Shown one piece after another: positions 12,801-25,700 of a stretch of 64,000 nucleotides of DNA (positions within the stretch are counted from its first letter, which is position 1; the number at the start of each line of letters is the position of its first letter). The position numbers were made by a program, and so were the translations under genes. The notes below the pieces were generated by a model. That model did no database searches and was not told the DNA's origin. It saw only the letters and a program-made list of their open reading frames with translations. Origin of the DNA: Hirudo medicinalis (lineage: Eukaryota > Annelida > Clitellata > Hirudinida > Hirudinidae); assembly GCA_011800805.1 (NCBI GenBank), contig MPNW01000085.1, positions 88,932 through 152,931 on the forward strand. The letters are read 5' to 3'.

Positions 12801-14060
12801 CAGAGTTGCAATTGGTGGGTGTTGATGAGGTGTAGCTAGAGTTACTATTGATTGGACAGAAGATCTATCAAACTCAGCCAATAAAAACAAGGCCCTGGCA
12901 ACCATCCCACCCTAAAGAGATATTTAAATATAATCAGAGGATAACCTAAATTCAGTCTAACTTAAAATATTAAATGTCAACAATTTCAGAAGGAGAAATG
13001 GGGATGCCTTACAAAATTCGCTTACCATACTATGCCCAATGACAAACACATTTTCAGGTTTATCGTTTTTTATGACAATCTTGTCAGCTGGCTTTGGGTG
13101 GTCTTCACCATACAGCAGCAGTATCTGGTCGATGCATTCTTGGGCAAATTCTGGAAAAAAGTCAATCTTGTATAATATCTGAATCTCAAAAAGGTTTTAC
13201 CAATAGAAATCCTTTAGGAGCAACATGGAAAAAAGAAATTGCTTCAAACCAGTTTGTTTGACCAACACTGGCCCAAACAGTCCTGACAAATCCTATGTTG
13301 AGATAAAATATCAAGAATCATTCACAATGTTGAATTAATTACTTGCAGATTAATGAGAATAAAACAAAATTGCCACTTTTTTTAAATTTTTATGTCAAGC
13401 ACTATTTATTTTCTGCATGTAGTTTTCAAGTCAACATTGAATCTGCAAGATGAACAAATCCACTGAAATACTTGCTCACCCCTGCAAAGTCCAGAACAAA
13501 GAGATCAAAATGGAAAGAGGCACGCAAGTTCTTCGTGATTCTGTTCAAAGCAGAGCCAAGGCTCTCAGCTGAAACAAACATTTACAGAGACATGTCAAAA
13601 CATTTATCACGTAGTAAAACCTGTCTCCAATAACCTTCCAAATAATTCCCTAAATGACCAGGAATGTACAATATAGGTATTCCACTTAACTGCTTTATTT
13701 TGTTGCTGCAGCAATAAAATTCAAGGGAAATTATGACATATCCTTATAATGGCTCATAACAAGATAACAAACCTGTCGCTGCCATAATAATGGAGAGTGT
13801 AATGAGGAAACTTCTCAGTAATTGAGTAACCGAGCTTAATTTTCTAAGTCGTCAATAAGGCAAAATATTATAATAACAAAATTAAATAAGACATGGAAGT
13901 TGAAAGCAAATGCACTTACACTGAATTGTAATCTCTTGACAACAGTGACTCGGTCGCAATGACCAGAATCGTGATTGTAAATAAAATTGAAAAGTCCAAG
14001 GAAAAATATGAATAACAAACAAAACAAAAACGTTACTTTAATAAACCCGACGTTGGCCAT
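6807..14060 (-). CDS. PGAP1: PGAP1, GPI inositol-deacylase (about 18 exons)
   Basis: ER-membrane lipase that removes the inositol acyl chain from GPI anchors. Exon 1 (13920-14060) gives a short N-terminus and a membrane segment (FLFCLLFIFFLGLFNF). Next come GIPILYIPGHLGNY (~13640-13700), FHFDLFVLDFAG (~13490-13560), and VFVIGHSM (~13030-13150) joined to GGMVARALF (12660-12912); the intron falls inside the catalytic-serine GHSMGG motif. TLATPH and FYDRVNDYW follow, as in animal PGAP1. Lumenal beta-rich pieces are at ~11820-12009, ~11430-11595, ~11190-11320, ~10740-10820, ~10405-10587, 9787-10230 and ~9470-9600. Membrane-rich C-terminal exons are at ~9130-9235, ~8490-8710, ~7580-7690, ~7370-7524, ~7175-7285 and 6807-6970, ending SRQLRGS. 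The exon 1 to exon 2 junction is not settled: the phases do not meet, so a small exon may be missed. The remaining order matches animal PGAP1. A LINE fragment sits in one intron. Confidence 0.88.
7805..8385 (+). mobile_element. LINE 3' fragment (C-terminal reverse-transcriptase region)
   Basis: Plus-strand translation begins KRIKKANAMLGVDDRNF and continues LCKTLIRSQLEFGVW then EAVQKRAARLITVYSHLPYRDRLKCL. This is the thumb/post-RT segment of CR1/jockey-like non-LTR elements (KT.VRP.LEYG..W, E.VQRRATR). After a frame change it reads VVHSWNSLPEEAVKARNTSNSKFLKNNL, the usual end of such ORFs. Catalytic RT motifs are absent, so it is a 5'-truncated dead copy, inserted in a PGAP1 intron antisense to that gene. 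Confidence 0.85.
11050..11171. repeat. (AAT)n microsatellite
   Basis: AAT units with GAT and AAC interruptions in a PGAP1 intron. The long Asn or Ile frames across it are repeat translations, not genes. Confidence 0.9.
11681..11780. repeat. 25-bp tandem repeat, four copies
   Basis: Four head-to-tail copies of a 25-base unit that starts ACATTAAAATCATTTG and ends ATAAA. The two middle copies are identical and the outer ones differ by one to three bases. Lies in a PGAP1 intron beside the exon at 11820-12009. Confidence 0.92.
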
Positions 14061-14486
14061 TTTTTCAAATTGCTATCAAACCGATTAGTTGACGGCAGAC
14101 AAGATACGCAACCATATTATATCGAACTAACTTTCAGTGTCATCCACCAGCCTAACGTAACAAAATAAATAAAATCCAATACAATTCCCGATGTGCCCAA
14201 GATATTGATCGAAGTCACACTCGCCAGAGCTAATGCAGACGACACTGCTATGTTGCTGCTCTTTCGATTTTAATTTTTATTATTTTATAAATCGTCGATT
14301 TATTTTGTTATTTTTAATATAAAATTACTGAAAACGACTAAAATAATTCATTTTTAAAAGATGAAAAATGTTAATTTAATTTAAATACAATTATTGTCAA
14401 GTTAATTAACGAAATGCAACAGATAAGTTAAATAAATGAAGCGAATATAATTTTATCAAGAGAAGAAATTCGTTCACATTGTGAGA

Positions 14487-14579
14487 ATGTATAAGTTCGT
14501 ACCTCAAGCCTGTGTATTGATCACTATTTTGTCTGCCTTTGTGGTTATGTCCCTGTGCACTGAAGATGACTTCGGATGA
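14487..14579 (+). CDS. Possible 30-residue signal-peptide-like micro-ORF
   Basis: ATG at 14487 opens a frame of 30 codons: MYKFVPQACVLITILS, then AFVVMSLCTEDDFG, then stop. It has a basic residue near the start, a hydrophobic core and a short acidic tail, as a secretory leader would. It could be a lone micropeptide, a first coding exon whose donor I missed, or chance. No supporting homology is recognised. Confidence 0.15.
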   Translation: MYKFVPQACVLITILSAFVVMSLCTEDDFG

Positions 14580-17448
14580 ACTTCATTTGCAGCTCAATGT
14601 TATGTCGTAGTTTCTGTCTTTTCGTTCACTCGCTCTATTGGATGCCTAGGATTAAGTTGGAAATAATTTCATGAAAAGTTTTTAATGCATTTTGTTTGAA
14701 CAATGAATCCCAATTTATTTTACAATATGCAACGTTACATCATGTCTATATTTATTAACTTTTTGTCTGAAGCCAGGTGGTAGATGTAAGACATGCCATA
14801 ACCCTGAACTTCTTCAAACTAATGTTCAGTGACACTAATCATTATTTAATACAGTTTAAACTAAAAAATTAGACCTCGCTATTATCAAGAAGTTAAATAG
14901 GCAATATCACTTAATACGTAGATTATTGTAGATTTATCAACTCCGCATCTCCGCTCTCCCTAGTTGTCTTTCACTCGACAGTTAGCAGTGACTTGACTTA
15001 AATTGATTCACAAATGTTGGCTTCTCTTTTGAAAGAATCAATTCATTGAAGCCTGTTTATTAATATTTAGGAAGAAGCACAATTTAAAATTTCATTTAAG
15101 TTTTATATCTTCAATAAACAGATCGGAACAGTACATTTCGTGCTGCTTGCGTTAGATCAAGTTAGCTTAGATAAAGATTATGAATTTGATGCTAAAAATA
15201 AGCAAGTCAATCACTGACAAAGCGTTTATGAAGAACAAGTCCACTTTGTGATTGGATTCCATAAATGTATGAGGTGTGCCTCTATAATTAATATTCATGA
15301 TATTAATGAGTAGGTGTGTCAGGATCGTGTAGTAGTTTGAATTAGCATATCCTCAAAGCACGTGTACCTGCCCACGAGAGGCCGAATAAGAGCTAGCAAT
15401 ATCTAGACCCGTTGCAAGCATTGAACTCGGACAAAGGAATAACGTCTTAAATGGATTTAAGCTCCTGATTTTGTGAATTAAAAATTTCCACTTCATACTT
15501 CCCTTTTGTTGATGTCAGACTGGTTTGAGATTGTGATCGGAACCAGGTCGTTCATAACAACTAGGCTTAAAGTCAGCGTAAGAAATCAGCCGCATTTCGG
15601 CTCACATTATTGAAAGTTTATTCTCTTGAATCGTTTGAATTTAAAACTTACAGATACACATCACGCAAGTAAGTTAGTGTTTAATTTTAGATTTGATTTA
15701 GATGGTTTTAAAACTTTTCTAAAGTTTAATCAAAAACTCGTTCTTATGAAATTCGTAATTGTTCCTAACATTTTCGTAAAACTCTCCCAATAAGTCATTT
15801 CAAAATCTCTCGACCCAATTAGGCCCTGTAAATCCGACATCCTCAATTACTTCATCAAATCTATAAAAATCTTTGTACTTGACCTTTCTGGCTGTTCATT
15901 CTTAAAATTCAGCTTTGATTGGCTTCCATTTTTAGAATCCAAGAAATCTTTATACGTGACTGTTTGTAATACCATCTCCATCCATTTTCAAGTTTGTCGA
16001 TATTGTTTTTTTTTTTAATTGCCGGTAATTGCTCTGTTAATATTCATGTAATTGATTTAATTATAGTCGAGATGTTCTCGATTGTTGGTTTTCAATGTTT
16101 CTTGAGTTCAGCCACTGAAGACTGTTTGAAGTAATGCTGAAGATGTGTCTGAAATAAAAATGAATGCATAATGTTCTGTATATTTATCCACATTCTGGTT
16201 ACAAATGGTGATAAGTGACACGATTAACCATAATATCTTGACAGAAGATCAGAAAAGTAAAATAATTCGAATTTAACAAGTATTAAGGAAATTATCCGAT
16301 TTGTAAACACTCCAGTCTCAAATGAAATTGAGCCTAGCATAAAATGTTCCAAGCAACAAATTTTGCAATCAAAAAGGTGCTCTTGAGCTTATCTGTAAAG
16401 TTTTATGAGCCACCCAAATAAATGAAAAGTTAGTTGAACATTTGGTGATTCAGCATCTGCAAGCTTTTTGAAGTTTCCTATATTTACTTCGGAAAACAAG
16501 CAATTATTACGTTGTACTGCATCGAGGTTAAGCTCATTTTTTCTTTTGCTAAAAATTAACGATTATTGCAATTAATATCTGAAACTCTTCGTTAATTTAT
16601 TGGATCTTGAAAAGACTTTGGAATGCTTTCCTCCGCTTGAGATAAGCTCATGAGATGTTGAGATGTTGGAATGCAGACTCAGGATTTCATTTACACTGCA
16701 GTCTTGCATTCGTACATTTGCACACCGAATGACTTGGAAATCTTAGACTTCAATGATTCCAATTATTTTCAAACATTGATTTCTAAATTCAAATCGATCT
16801 GATTGGAAAATGTCTTTAAATAGTTTTTAGTTTATACATAATTATACATTATATTATACATAATAATGTCTTTAGTTTCGCATCAGCAACGTAATTATTC
16901 AACCACAACCATTTCCTTAAAAATTTTCTGATAAGTTAAGAATATAAATATTCATGCGAGTAAATAGAATATAAGTTTTCAATGAAAGCGGGGGGTCCTC
17001 TCAATTGAATGACTTCGAAGCGGATGTTCAGAAGAGAATCTAAAGCTTCTTGAATGCATAAAGGGGCTGAGTAATGTTTACAATTCATCCAAAGTTACAT
17101 TAAGATTGATTATAAGTTACAAAACATGATTCGTCAGGTGTTGGATGGAAAAGCATCTGCTCAACACCGGTTTATCAGTTGTTTGTAAACAATGGTTCAG
17201 ACTGTAAAACTTGCCAACCGGTTTCACGCAGGGGTGGAACTGTGACGCCATAACGGTAGAAGGCAACCCTAGAGTGCTATAAAGCCCACATTTACGAAGT
17301 GATATGGGATGTTAAGTCTGAGACGTTTTTGGATTCTTGACAGCATTTTGAACAAGTATTGAATTTGGTTATATTAATAGAAGAATATTGTTAACTTAAT
17401 GGGGGTGATCATGAAGCTGCCCTAATACATAGTATCTGAAAGCGATCG

Positions 17449-17560
17449 ATGACGATAACGATTATGATAATGACGTTTACGATGATTATGACGATTACGA
17501 TAACGACGGTGGTGACGACGATGATGATGACGATAACTATGATGATGACGACAAACGTTA
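17449..17560. repeat. (GACGAT)-type simple repeat
   Basis: An imperfect tract of GAT, GAC and ACGAT trinucleotides just upstream of the first SLC13 A exon. Met/Thr-rich frames through it are spurious. Confidence 0.85.
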
Positions 17561-17596
17561 TCATGTTATGCAGGAGACTTCATCGACAAGAGTTGA

Positions 17597-19743
17597 ATGT
17601 CTACGAGGCGAACCAGGGATGTGCCTATTAAGTGGCAGTTATGGAGATACCGCAACAACATTTTCGCCATCCTGACTCCCATCGTTTTCTCGCCTATCCT
17701 TTTCATTTATTCCTCTCCGGTTGGTTGATTGGCTGCTATTTTTGGAAGTGACGCTAGACAATAAATAAGGCAAATGCTGTTATAATTGGACTATTGCTAA
17801 CATTGGCTATTTATTTATTCATTTATTCGACCACTTTTGTAGTGGTTTCGTGGTAAAAACATGATTAACACGACTGTTGTCCTGTTGATGCTACAGTATT
17901 ACGTTATGTCATTATTAGCTCATTATATGTTAATTAATAACGATAATTATACCTTCTTAACATTAACTGAAATTATATTAACACATTATTACTATATTAA
18001 CACGTCACTACAACAGAATTGTAACAGTTATTCATTGAAGCATCCGCGCGGTTAAAAGTGGTCGCTTCAATAATGGTTTTCCAATGAGTTTGTACGTTAT
18101 TAATTCGCATTCTCCTGAATTAAATGTGAATTCGTAGTGAATGGTTACTGAATTAATGCACATCGAATGCCTTAGTAATGTAATAATTCACAAAATATTT
18201 GTTGTAATCTTAACTTTAATCTTTGCACCAAAAGGCAGCGAAATGTGCGTACGCCATTCTTGTCATGGCAGTTTACTGGATGTCAGAAGTGGTTCCAATG
18301 GCGGTCACAGCTCTCCTGCCCATTGTTTTCATGCCATGGTTCGGCATCATGGACTCAAGAGACGTCTGCCAACATTATCTCAAAGTGAGTCATCCCTATC
18401 GTGTTTATGAGGTTTTTAAATAAATAATTTTATCCATTGCTTCGTTAATTATATTATGTATGGCATGCAAGTAAGCTCGGTGAGTTGTGTTCCTGCATTC
18501 GATGGTAAATCAAAATCGCATTCGTAACTCAAGTCGTGCCATGTTAACGGTTCCATATTAAGTTGTTGTAAGCTATTATTGTTTTAAGTTGCAAGTTAAT
18601 GTTAAGCGCTCCTAAAGCTTGCGCTAAAAAAATAAAGCGGCAATCCAAGACGATCATTACGTGTAACTGAGCTGAAACATCTCGTGGTACTTTAATGATA
18701 TCCGCATGCTCTTTTTGTGGATATTTTGTTATAAATTGTTCATTGATCAAACATGAATGATAGAGAGGTCCATTGATATTTGAGACATAATTCATGACAA
18801 ACACCTGCACACTCTCAGCACAAATTCCTAATGCACTCCACGCATTAAAACAATTACCAACGATGTTTGCGTTCTTGGATCGACTGTTAACATTTACCAG
18901 GAAGTGGAAATAGTGGATTTATGGCGACGAACGTAAATAACTTTTTCATTTGTTGAACAATTTTTAATTTTCCAGAATTAAATTTATGTATTTTTCTACT
19001 ATAAGTTATATATTTCATGATTGTACTGCAGCATCTAATTATGCGCATATTTATGAAATTTATTCGTCTTCAAAATGTTTATTTAAAATCCTTTATTGAG
19101 TCGAAAGAAATAACAAAATATATGTACAACTTATAGTAGAAAATACAATTTTATCTGCTCAAGGGTTCTAAGAGTCCATAGGGAATGACATCCTGCTGTC
19201 TGGACAACACCACATTTAGTAACCAGTTATGTGTCTGAGGGACGGAGAATGAATAGTAATTCAGGTGTCAATGAAATAATGGCGAATCAATAATGAAGGG
19301 TTTGACCTTACGTTTGAAGGAAGATAAGTTCGATTGTTTGAATATGATAGGAATTTTTAAATATATTATTGGGTCCAAACATGGTTTGAAATGTAGTATG
19401 ATGGATCTGGCAAAGGAGGGTTTGCGTCTTGGCATGGATCGCATAAGGATTTAATGGTGATGGCTTTACAAACAATTTATTAAATAAGCAAGGAAGACGA
19501 TCAAGTTTGTGCATGAAAATACCATGGTGATAATTAATTTGATAGATTTTAAGAGAAAGGGTAAAGAGGAAAAGAAAATTAAGAGAAAATTTCTCATTAA
19601 GAGAAAGGAAAGAACTTTTTTGAAGAAAGGGTCAGTGAGAGTTGTGTGGTAAGTACCTAAATATCTTTTCTGGAGTTTAAGCAAGGGAAGTAGGTAAAAT
19701 GAGTAATAAGATGCCAAAACCAGAATACAATAATTTAGAAATG

Positions 19744-19775
<32 letters not shown>

Positions 19776-22700
19776 AATTATTATTATTATTTAGGCTTTG
19801 ATAAGGTTTCAGTTATCATTTGACATCCGCGAGCCTTGGATATGGATGCTTTTATGAGATTTTGATATGGAGATTTGCTTATATTTTCAAATTCAAACGG
19901 TCTCACTTATAATAATAATAATAATAATAATAAATTACTAATTAATGTAATTAACTCTAGGATGCAAACATGTTGTTCTTCGGAGGTTTGGTGGTTGCAG
20001 TGGCAGTGGAGAAGTGGAATCTCCACAAGAGGGTGGCATTGAGGGTCCTCATGCTTGTGGGAGGAAAACCCTGCTGGTATTAATCTTTATTACTTTTCGT
20101 TAAAGTTCATTATTTTGATTCGATTCTTTGATTATTTGAATGCTTATTATGTTAAAGTGATTTTCATTTTGATTGGTTGTAAGTGATTTCATACACCGTT
20201 TCAAATACTTGGTTTTGTTTCGGTGAACTCCATTGTTTACTGCTGCCATGAAAATTCAATGTTTGACGATCGTGAAATTGAATAGAATTTTAAAAAATAT
20301 TTACGCCCACACAGGCCCTTCATCTCGATTCACGTCACGGTGTCTATTGCAATGTTCTATTCGTGCGTATCTCCGTGCAGGCCTCTGTTCCTATCCATCT
20401 TATCGCCATTTTGTGCAAAAATAGTTGCTGAAGGCCACAACGACCTTTGCCTGCAGAGTAGTGCAGTCATTGGACATGGTTTTCAAATGACAATCATAAA
20501 ATAATTAAAAAAAAATTCAAGGTTCTTTTATGACTGCTGCTGTTCGTTGAAAATCTGTCAATTTACGTATTAGATGTATTAAATTTGCAATTTAGATGTT
20601 GCATCCAATGATTCGCAAGACTTCGAAACTTCAAGAATTAAATCATTTGTTATAATAAGAGACCTGGTCTTCATTTTTGTTTCCTGGAAGTATCGTGAAG
20701 ATGTAGCACTTTGAAGATATAAAATATGCTCAACGAATTATTTCCAGAGGATATTGAACAGTCTATGATTATGATTATGATTATGATTACGCAACCATTG
20801 CTGTTAAGGTTTAATAACATGAAACCTTTTTGAAATATGGACGAAAATATCAAATGTTCTAAAAGTCCGAATGGCAAACAATAAAAGGCGTCATTGAAGT
20901 AATTCAATGAATGACGAAATTACTCAACGAAGAATGCACTTTAAAATTGCGTTTCAGGATCATGTTCGGATTCATGAACGTGACAGCCTTCCTTTCCATG
21001 TGGTTGAGCAACACAGCCACCACCGCCATGATGATACCAATCGCTCATGCAGTCCTAAGAGAATTGGGTGAACATCGGAAGAGGGTCAGGGAGGCCTCCT
21101 ACTCCAAACTTCCTTATCGTCCAGATGGTGAGTGCTTCTTTCTTTTGGAATGGATTTTTTAAAATCGAGTTTAAACATGAATTCAGCCTCATATTTTTTA
21201 TGTGGACCAAAACGTAATTACCGACCATAAGAGTTATGAATTAGCCGAGAAAAAGTTGAGGAAATGGTTGGAATTTGAACAACCTTGAACTGCAGCAGCA
21301 ATAGCAGTAAAGCACGGAATAGCTGAATTCCTGAGATATTCCTGCTCAGTTACTTCCTATCTCTCCAATTTCCTCCTTAAAAGTTTTATTACTAATCGAC
21401 TAAAAGGAAATTTACTGTCAAGATGGAAGAATTCGAGATGGAAGAATTTTTTTATTGAAATTTTTATTAAGGCGTAAACACTGATTGCACAGAGTAACAA
21501 AACATGTTTCACATCGCATCACAAGCAAATTTTCTAAATTATTTAATCCATTTAGATGTTTATTAATTGCATAATTATGAGAATATCATCCAAACTGTAA
21601 TTTTCAAGCATTTTTTGTTGTTGAATGATCAACTTCCAATCATTTAATACTTCGCAATGTTACAACAAAAATTCAATTTTATATCTCTTATTTAACAGGG
21701 GAACAGATTCCGATGGAAATTCAAATTACCAGGGAGGATTCAGATTCTGACTGCTCCGATAACCCACCTCCAGAGTCCACAGGAGGGAGGTATGTTTTGC
21801 CTGCCATCCCCAAAAACGATAGTTGCATCATGGAGGATGATGATGATGCTTTGGGATTCCCAAAGAATGAAACCTGTTTGACCCTCATGGAGGTGGATTT
21901 TCCAATGATTGACGATGATTCTCCAATCACCTTCTCATCGACTCAAGACCGCAAGTCTCTATATTGCAACGTTATCACGGAAGCAGGTGAGGTGGTTGAC
22001 AACCCCAATGCCAACCGCATCCAGCAAAAGCCCAAAAGAATCGGAAAAGTGACCATTCTTTCTCCATCTTCCTCTCAAACTTCGTTGGCTTCCAAAGACC
22101 ATCACCTCGTTCCACCGAGCAGACAACTTCACTTTAAGCCACAACCTACCATTCCCGAACAATCTCCAGGTTCACTTGAAGATGACGAAGAAAACGAGGA
22201 AGAGCACTCAAGAAAAAACCAAGTTGCTCAACTAAATAAGGAATCCAATGAATCAGCACAACTTGCTCCAGAGGAAGATCACGTGATAGAAGGAAACCCC
22301 ACGAGAGAGGAAGTAGAGGAATTGACAACGAAGAGTGAAGGTAATGCCTCGGATCAGGTAAGTCAGAGTAAACAGAATGAAACCAGACCAAGTTCAAGGA
22401 CTTCAGTGTCCAGATCATCAACACCTGTTGATGTGCAACCAAGGGTAACAACTCCAGCATTAGAAACTGCAGACTCCAGATCCTGCAATTCTAATGAGGT
22501 TGATGCTGATGGAAAAAGCATCAAATCTGGCGAAGAACAAGGATACGAAGTCAAGAGTCAAATTGAGGAAAATGAGGATGACATCAAGGATGATAAAGAT
22601 TCCTCAGAAAATAATGAGAAAACACAACTCCTATCTTCGAAAGAGAATTTACGAGGTTCTACGTCGACACTTTCTGGTGCTCATCAGGATGCACCCGAGC

Positions 22701-25700
22701 ATAAAGATCAACAAAGAAAGGGGGACTCTGTCAGACTGACTTTAGAGGAAACGAGAGATTCACCTCTCAAGGGAGACGGTGAACAGAACAACACCACATC
22801 AAACGGACCCGTTTCCATCATTGTTGGCATGACAGAGGAGGAAGAAGAAAATTCTCCGAGACTCGCTGTAACATCGGATGCTGGACTGCCAAAGAACGAA
22901 AGTTCAGTCCTCCTTTTGACTGAGGCAGAGAAGAAAAGAAGACGTTATGTCAGCGCTGGGAACAAGTGAGGTTTCGTTTATTAATTGACAGATGCAGAAG
23001 CTAAATAATTTGTAATTTCATATTTTCTGTGACATCTCAAGTGCTTGATTGCATTCGTTGAAGCTAATGTTCTCATTTAAACGACGAAGCTTCTTAGANN
23101 NNNNNNNNNNNNNNNNNNNNNNNNNNNNNNNNNNNNNNNNNNNNNNNNNNNNNNNNNNNNNNNNNNNNNNNNNNNNNNNNNNNNNNNNNNNNNNNNNNNN
23201 NNNNNNNNNNNNNNNNNNNNNNNNNNNNNNNNNNNNNNNNNNNNNNNNNNNNNNNNNNNNNNNNNNNNNNNNNNNNNNNNNNNNNNNNNNNNNNNNNNNN
23301 NNNNNNNNNNNNNNNNNNNNNNNNNNNNNNNNNNNNNNNNNNNNNNNNNNNNNNNNNNNNNNNNNNNNNNNNNNNNNNNNNNNNNNNNNNNNNNNNNNNN
23401 TTTTTCTTCACCACTGCTCTGAGTTCATCAACATTGCGAACGTGAATATTTCATTGGATGGAATGGAGTCACCATTCCACATTCAACATCGGATTAGGAT
23501 ATATCGGCCGCTAAGATTTCAAATGGTTCCGTTATTTCTCAAGCGTGGATACGAAAGATGCTTAGACTTAGAAATTTTAGAAATCGAAACAGTTTTTAGC
23601 ATTTACATTTACTACTTAATTTTTACGGAATTTCGCAAATATTTAGAAAATATAAACCAATAAAATTGAAACTTATGAAAATAAGATTTTATGGAAGGCA
23701 CTCGGACTGAAATTCCACTTTAAAAAGTGAATTCCACTTCAATGTTTTCCTTTTAAAAGAAAACTGACGACTGTGACTTTAAATTGAATCCCGCGCAGAC
23801 CAATCCGGTTGCTTTGAAAGTTTGACGCAAAATGCTTTCTGTCATCAGCTTGTAAATCACATTACATTGATAATTTCCCAAGCCTCCAAAAACATGTTTT
23901 ATATTAAAATTCATAAATCAATTTATTTGAAATTTAAACTTTAATGTGCTTAATTTACAAATGGAGTTTTGAGGCACTTAATCCAATATAAACACTCTCA
24001 CGTGTATTTAACAATTTATGGCGAGTCCGAGAAACATCTTTAAGAATTTGGATCATTAACTTTAAGACATTGAGAGGCTTATTAGTAATAATTATTACTA
24101 ATTACTAATTAATTTATGTAGTGCAATATAATTACTAATTAATTTATGTAGTGCAATATAATTACTAATTAATTTATATAGTGCAATAATTTCTTGAAAG
24201 CACAGAATTATCTTATTGCTAATATCTTACTGTTTTAGTGAATATATTGAATGTCATTCTTAAGCAATCATCATGTGAAACATTTCCAAGCAGCTTAAAT
24301 GTTATAAATTGCTCACATTGCATGACATTATTAAATTGTACAAACAATCGACAAAACATTTCATTGGTTTAATTAACTCAACCAATTTGCATTAACTCAC
24401 ACAAACAAAACCCATCAGTAATTGAGCGATGAAGTACGTAGTTAATTCTTATTACAGCACCACCCTGGGTTCGATGAGTGAGGACCAGGGCGACGGGGCT
24501 CCTAAAGACCCCCTCTTCAAGAAATTCGGTCGCGCCCTCAAGTTGAGCATCGCATATGCTGCCAACATCGGAGGTACTGCCACTCTGACGGGATCAGGAC
24601 CCAACATCGTATTGAAGGGTCAAACAGACGAGTGAGTTATTTATTATATTTATGATTTTAAATAAATTAAATCAGTTATTTGTAACAATATTTGTGCTTT
24701 ACATTAATTTGAAATTATGATTACAATGATGGATTTTAAACATTTCACATTCAATGCTTTATTGCTTCAGTTATTTCGCCATAAATATTTAGACTATTTT
24801 TTTTTAGCTTTTCTTGAAATCCGAAGTTACTTAATTCAAATGTTTTTTATGTTTTATTCCTTTTCAATCCATGCTTTTGTCTGAAATTTAATCCAAACAC
24901 AATGACAAAAACATTGAGACTGAAGTAAATAATCCTTAATCCTTAACAATTACTTGCTGATGGCGTCACAGTGCTTCAACTTTGGCATCGATAAAATGTT
25001 GTCTATTTCCAGGATGTACGCAGGAAAAGCTGGAATTAACTTCAGTTCGTGGTTCGTCCTGGCCCTCCCAAACATGTACGTGGCCCTGCTGCTCAGCTGG
25101 CTCTGGTTGCTCATACTCTTCCTTGGTCCCAGGTGGCTGAACTTTTGACTTTTTCACTGTTGCCTTTCATTGACAACATTTCAATAGCATCAACATCATC
25201 ACAGTCATCGTCATCACAAACATATGTTTGCGTTATGACTCGGCGCATAAACAAAAGTTTTATTGTAAAAACTAACAATAGTACAAACAATGCTAAACCC
25301 TGATGCTAAACCTTGCAAGTGCAACACGTGGTGGTGGAATAGAATTTAAAATTGAATGAAATGTATTTTGAATATCAACAAACTTGTATTTTAATTTGTT
25401 TATTTTACAAACCATTTTAAAGGTGGATTATTCGCTGACCAAGCAACAGTGCACCGAATTGTATGTTTTAAGTGCATACAAATTGGCCTTCATATATTTT
25501 TGTATTTGTTTCAAGTGATTCAATAGTCATACAACTTTCAGTAAAAATGGAAATATCCAATATAATCCGATAATAATACATTAGTGATCTTAAAGAGTCG
25601 TGCAATCCGTTCCATTCCATCAGTTGTGATGATCGACTTTGTTTCTTGACAAATAGTTGAAATTCATTAACGTCCGGCATTGAAATGGCGTCAATAAATT

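Larger units (their letters stand above)
14061..17596. other. Divergent spacer between PGAP1 and SLC13 copy A
   Basis: A 3.5-kb gap between the PGAP1 start (-) and the SLC13 A start (+), so it should hold both promoters. No long coding frame is present. A 30-codon frame at 14487-14579 looks like a signal peptide (listed separately). A CTATAAAG box at 17277-17284, about 315 bases before the SLC13 A start codon, is a possible TATA element. A (GACGAT)-rich tract lies at 17449-17560. Otherwise nothing is seen. Confidence 0.6.

Noticed and set aside
21721..22739. Several open frames inside the giant SLC13 exon on other frames
   Set aside because: Shadows of the 1267-nt coding exon.
23049..23663. 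204-codon frame across the gap
   Set aside because: Most of it is translated N; flanking parts are intronic.
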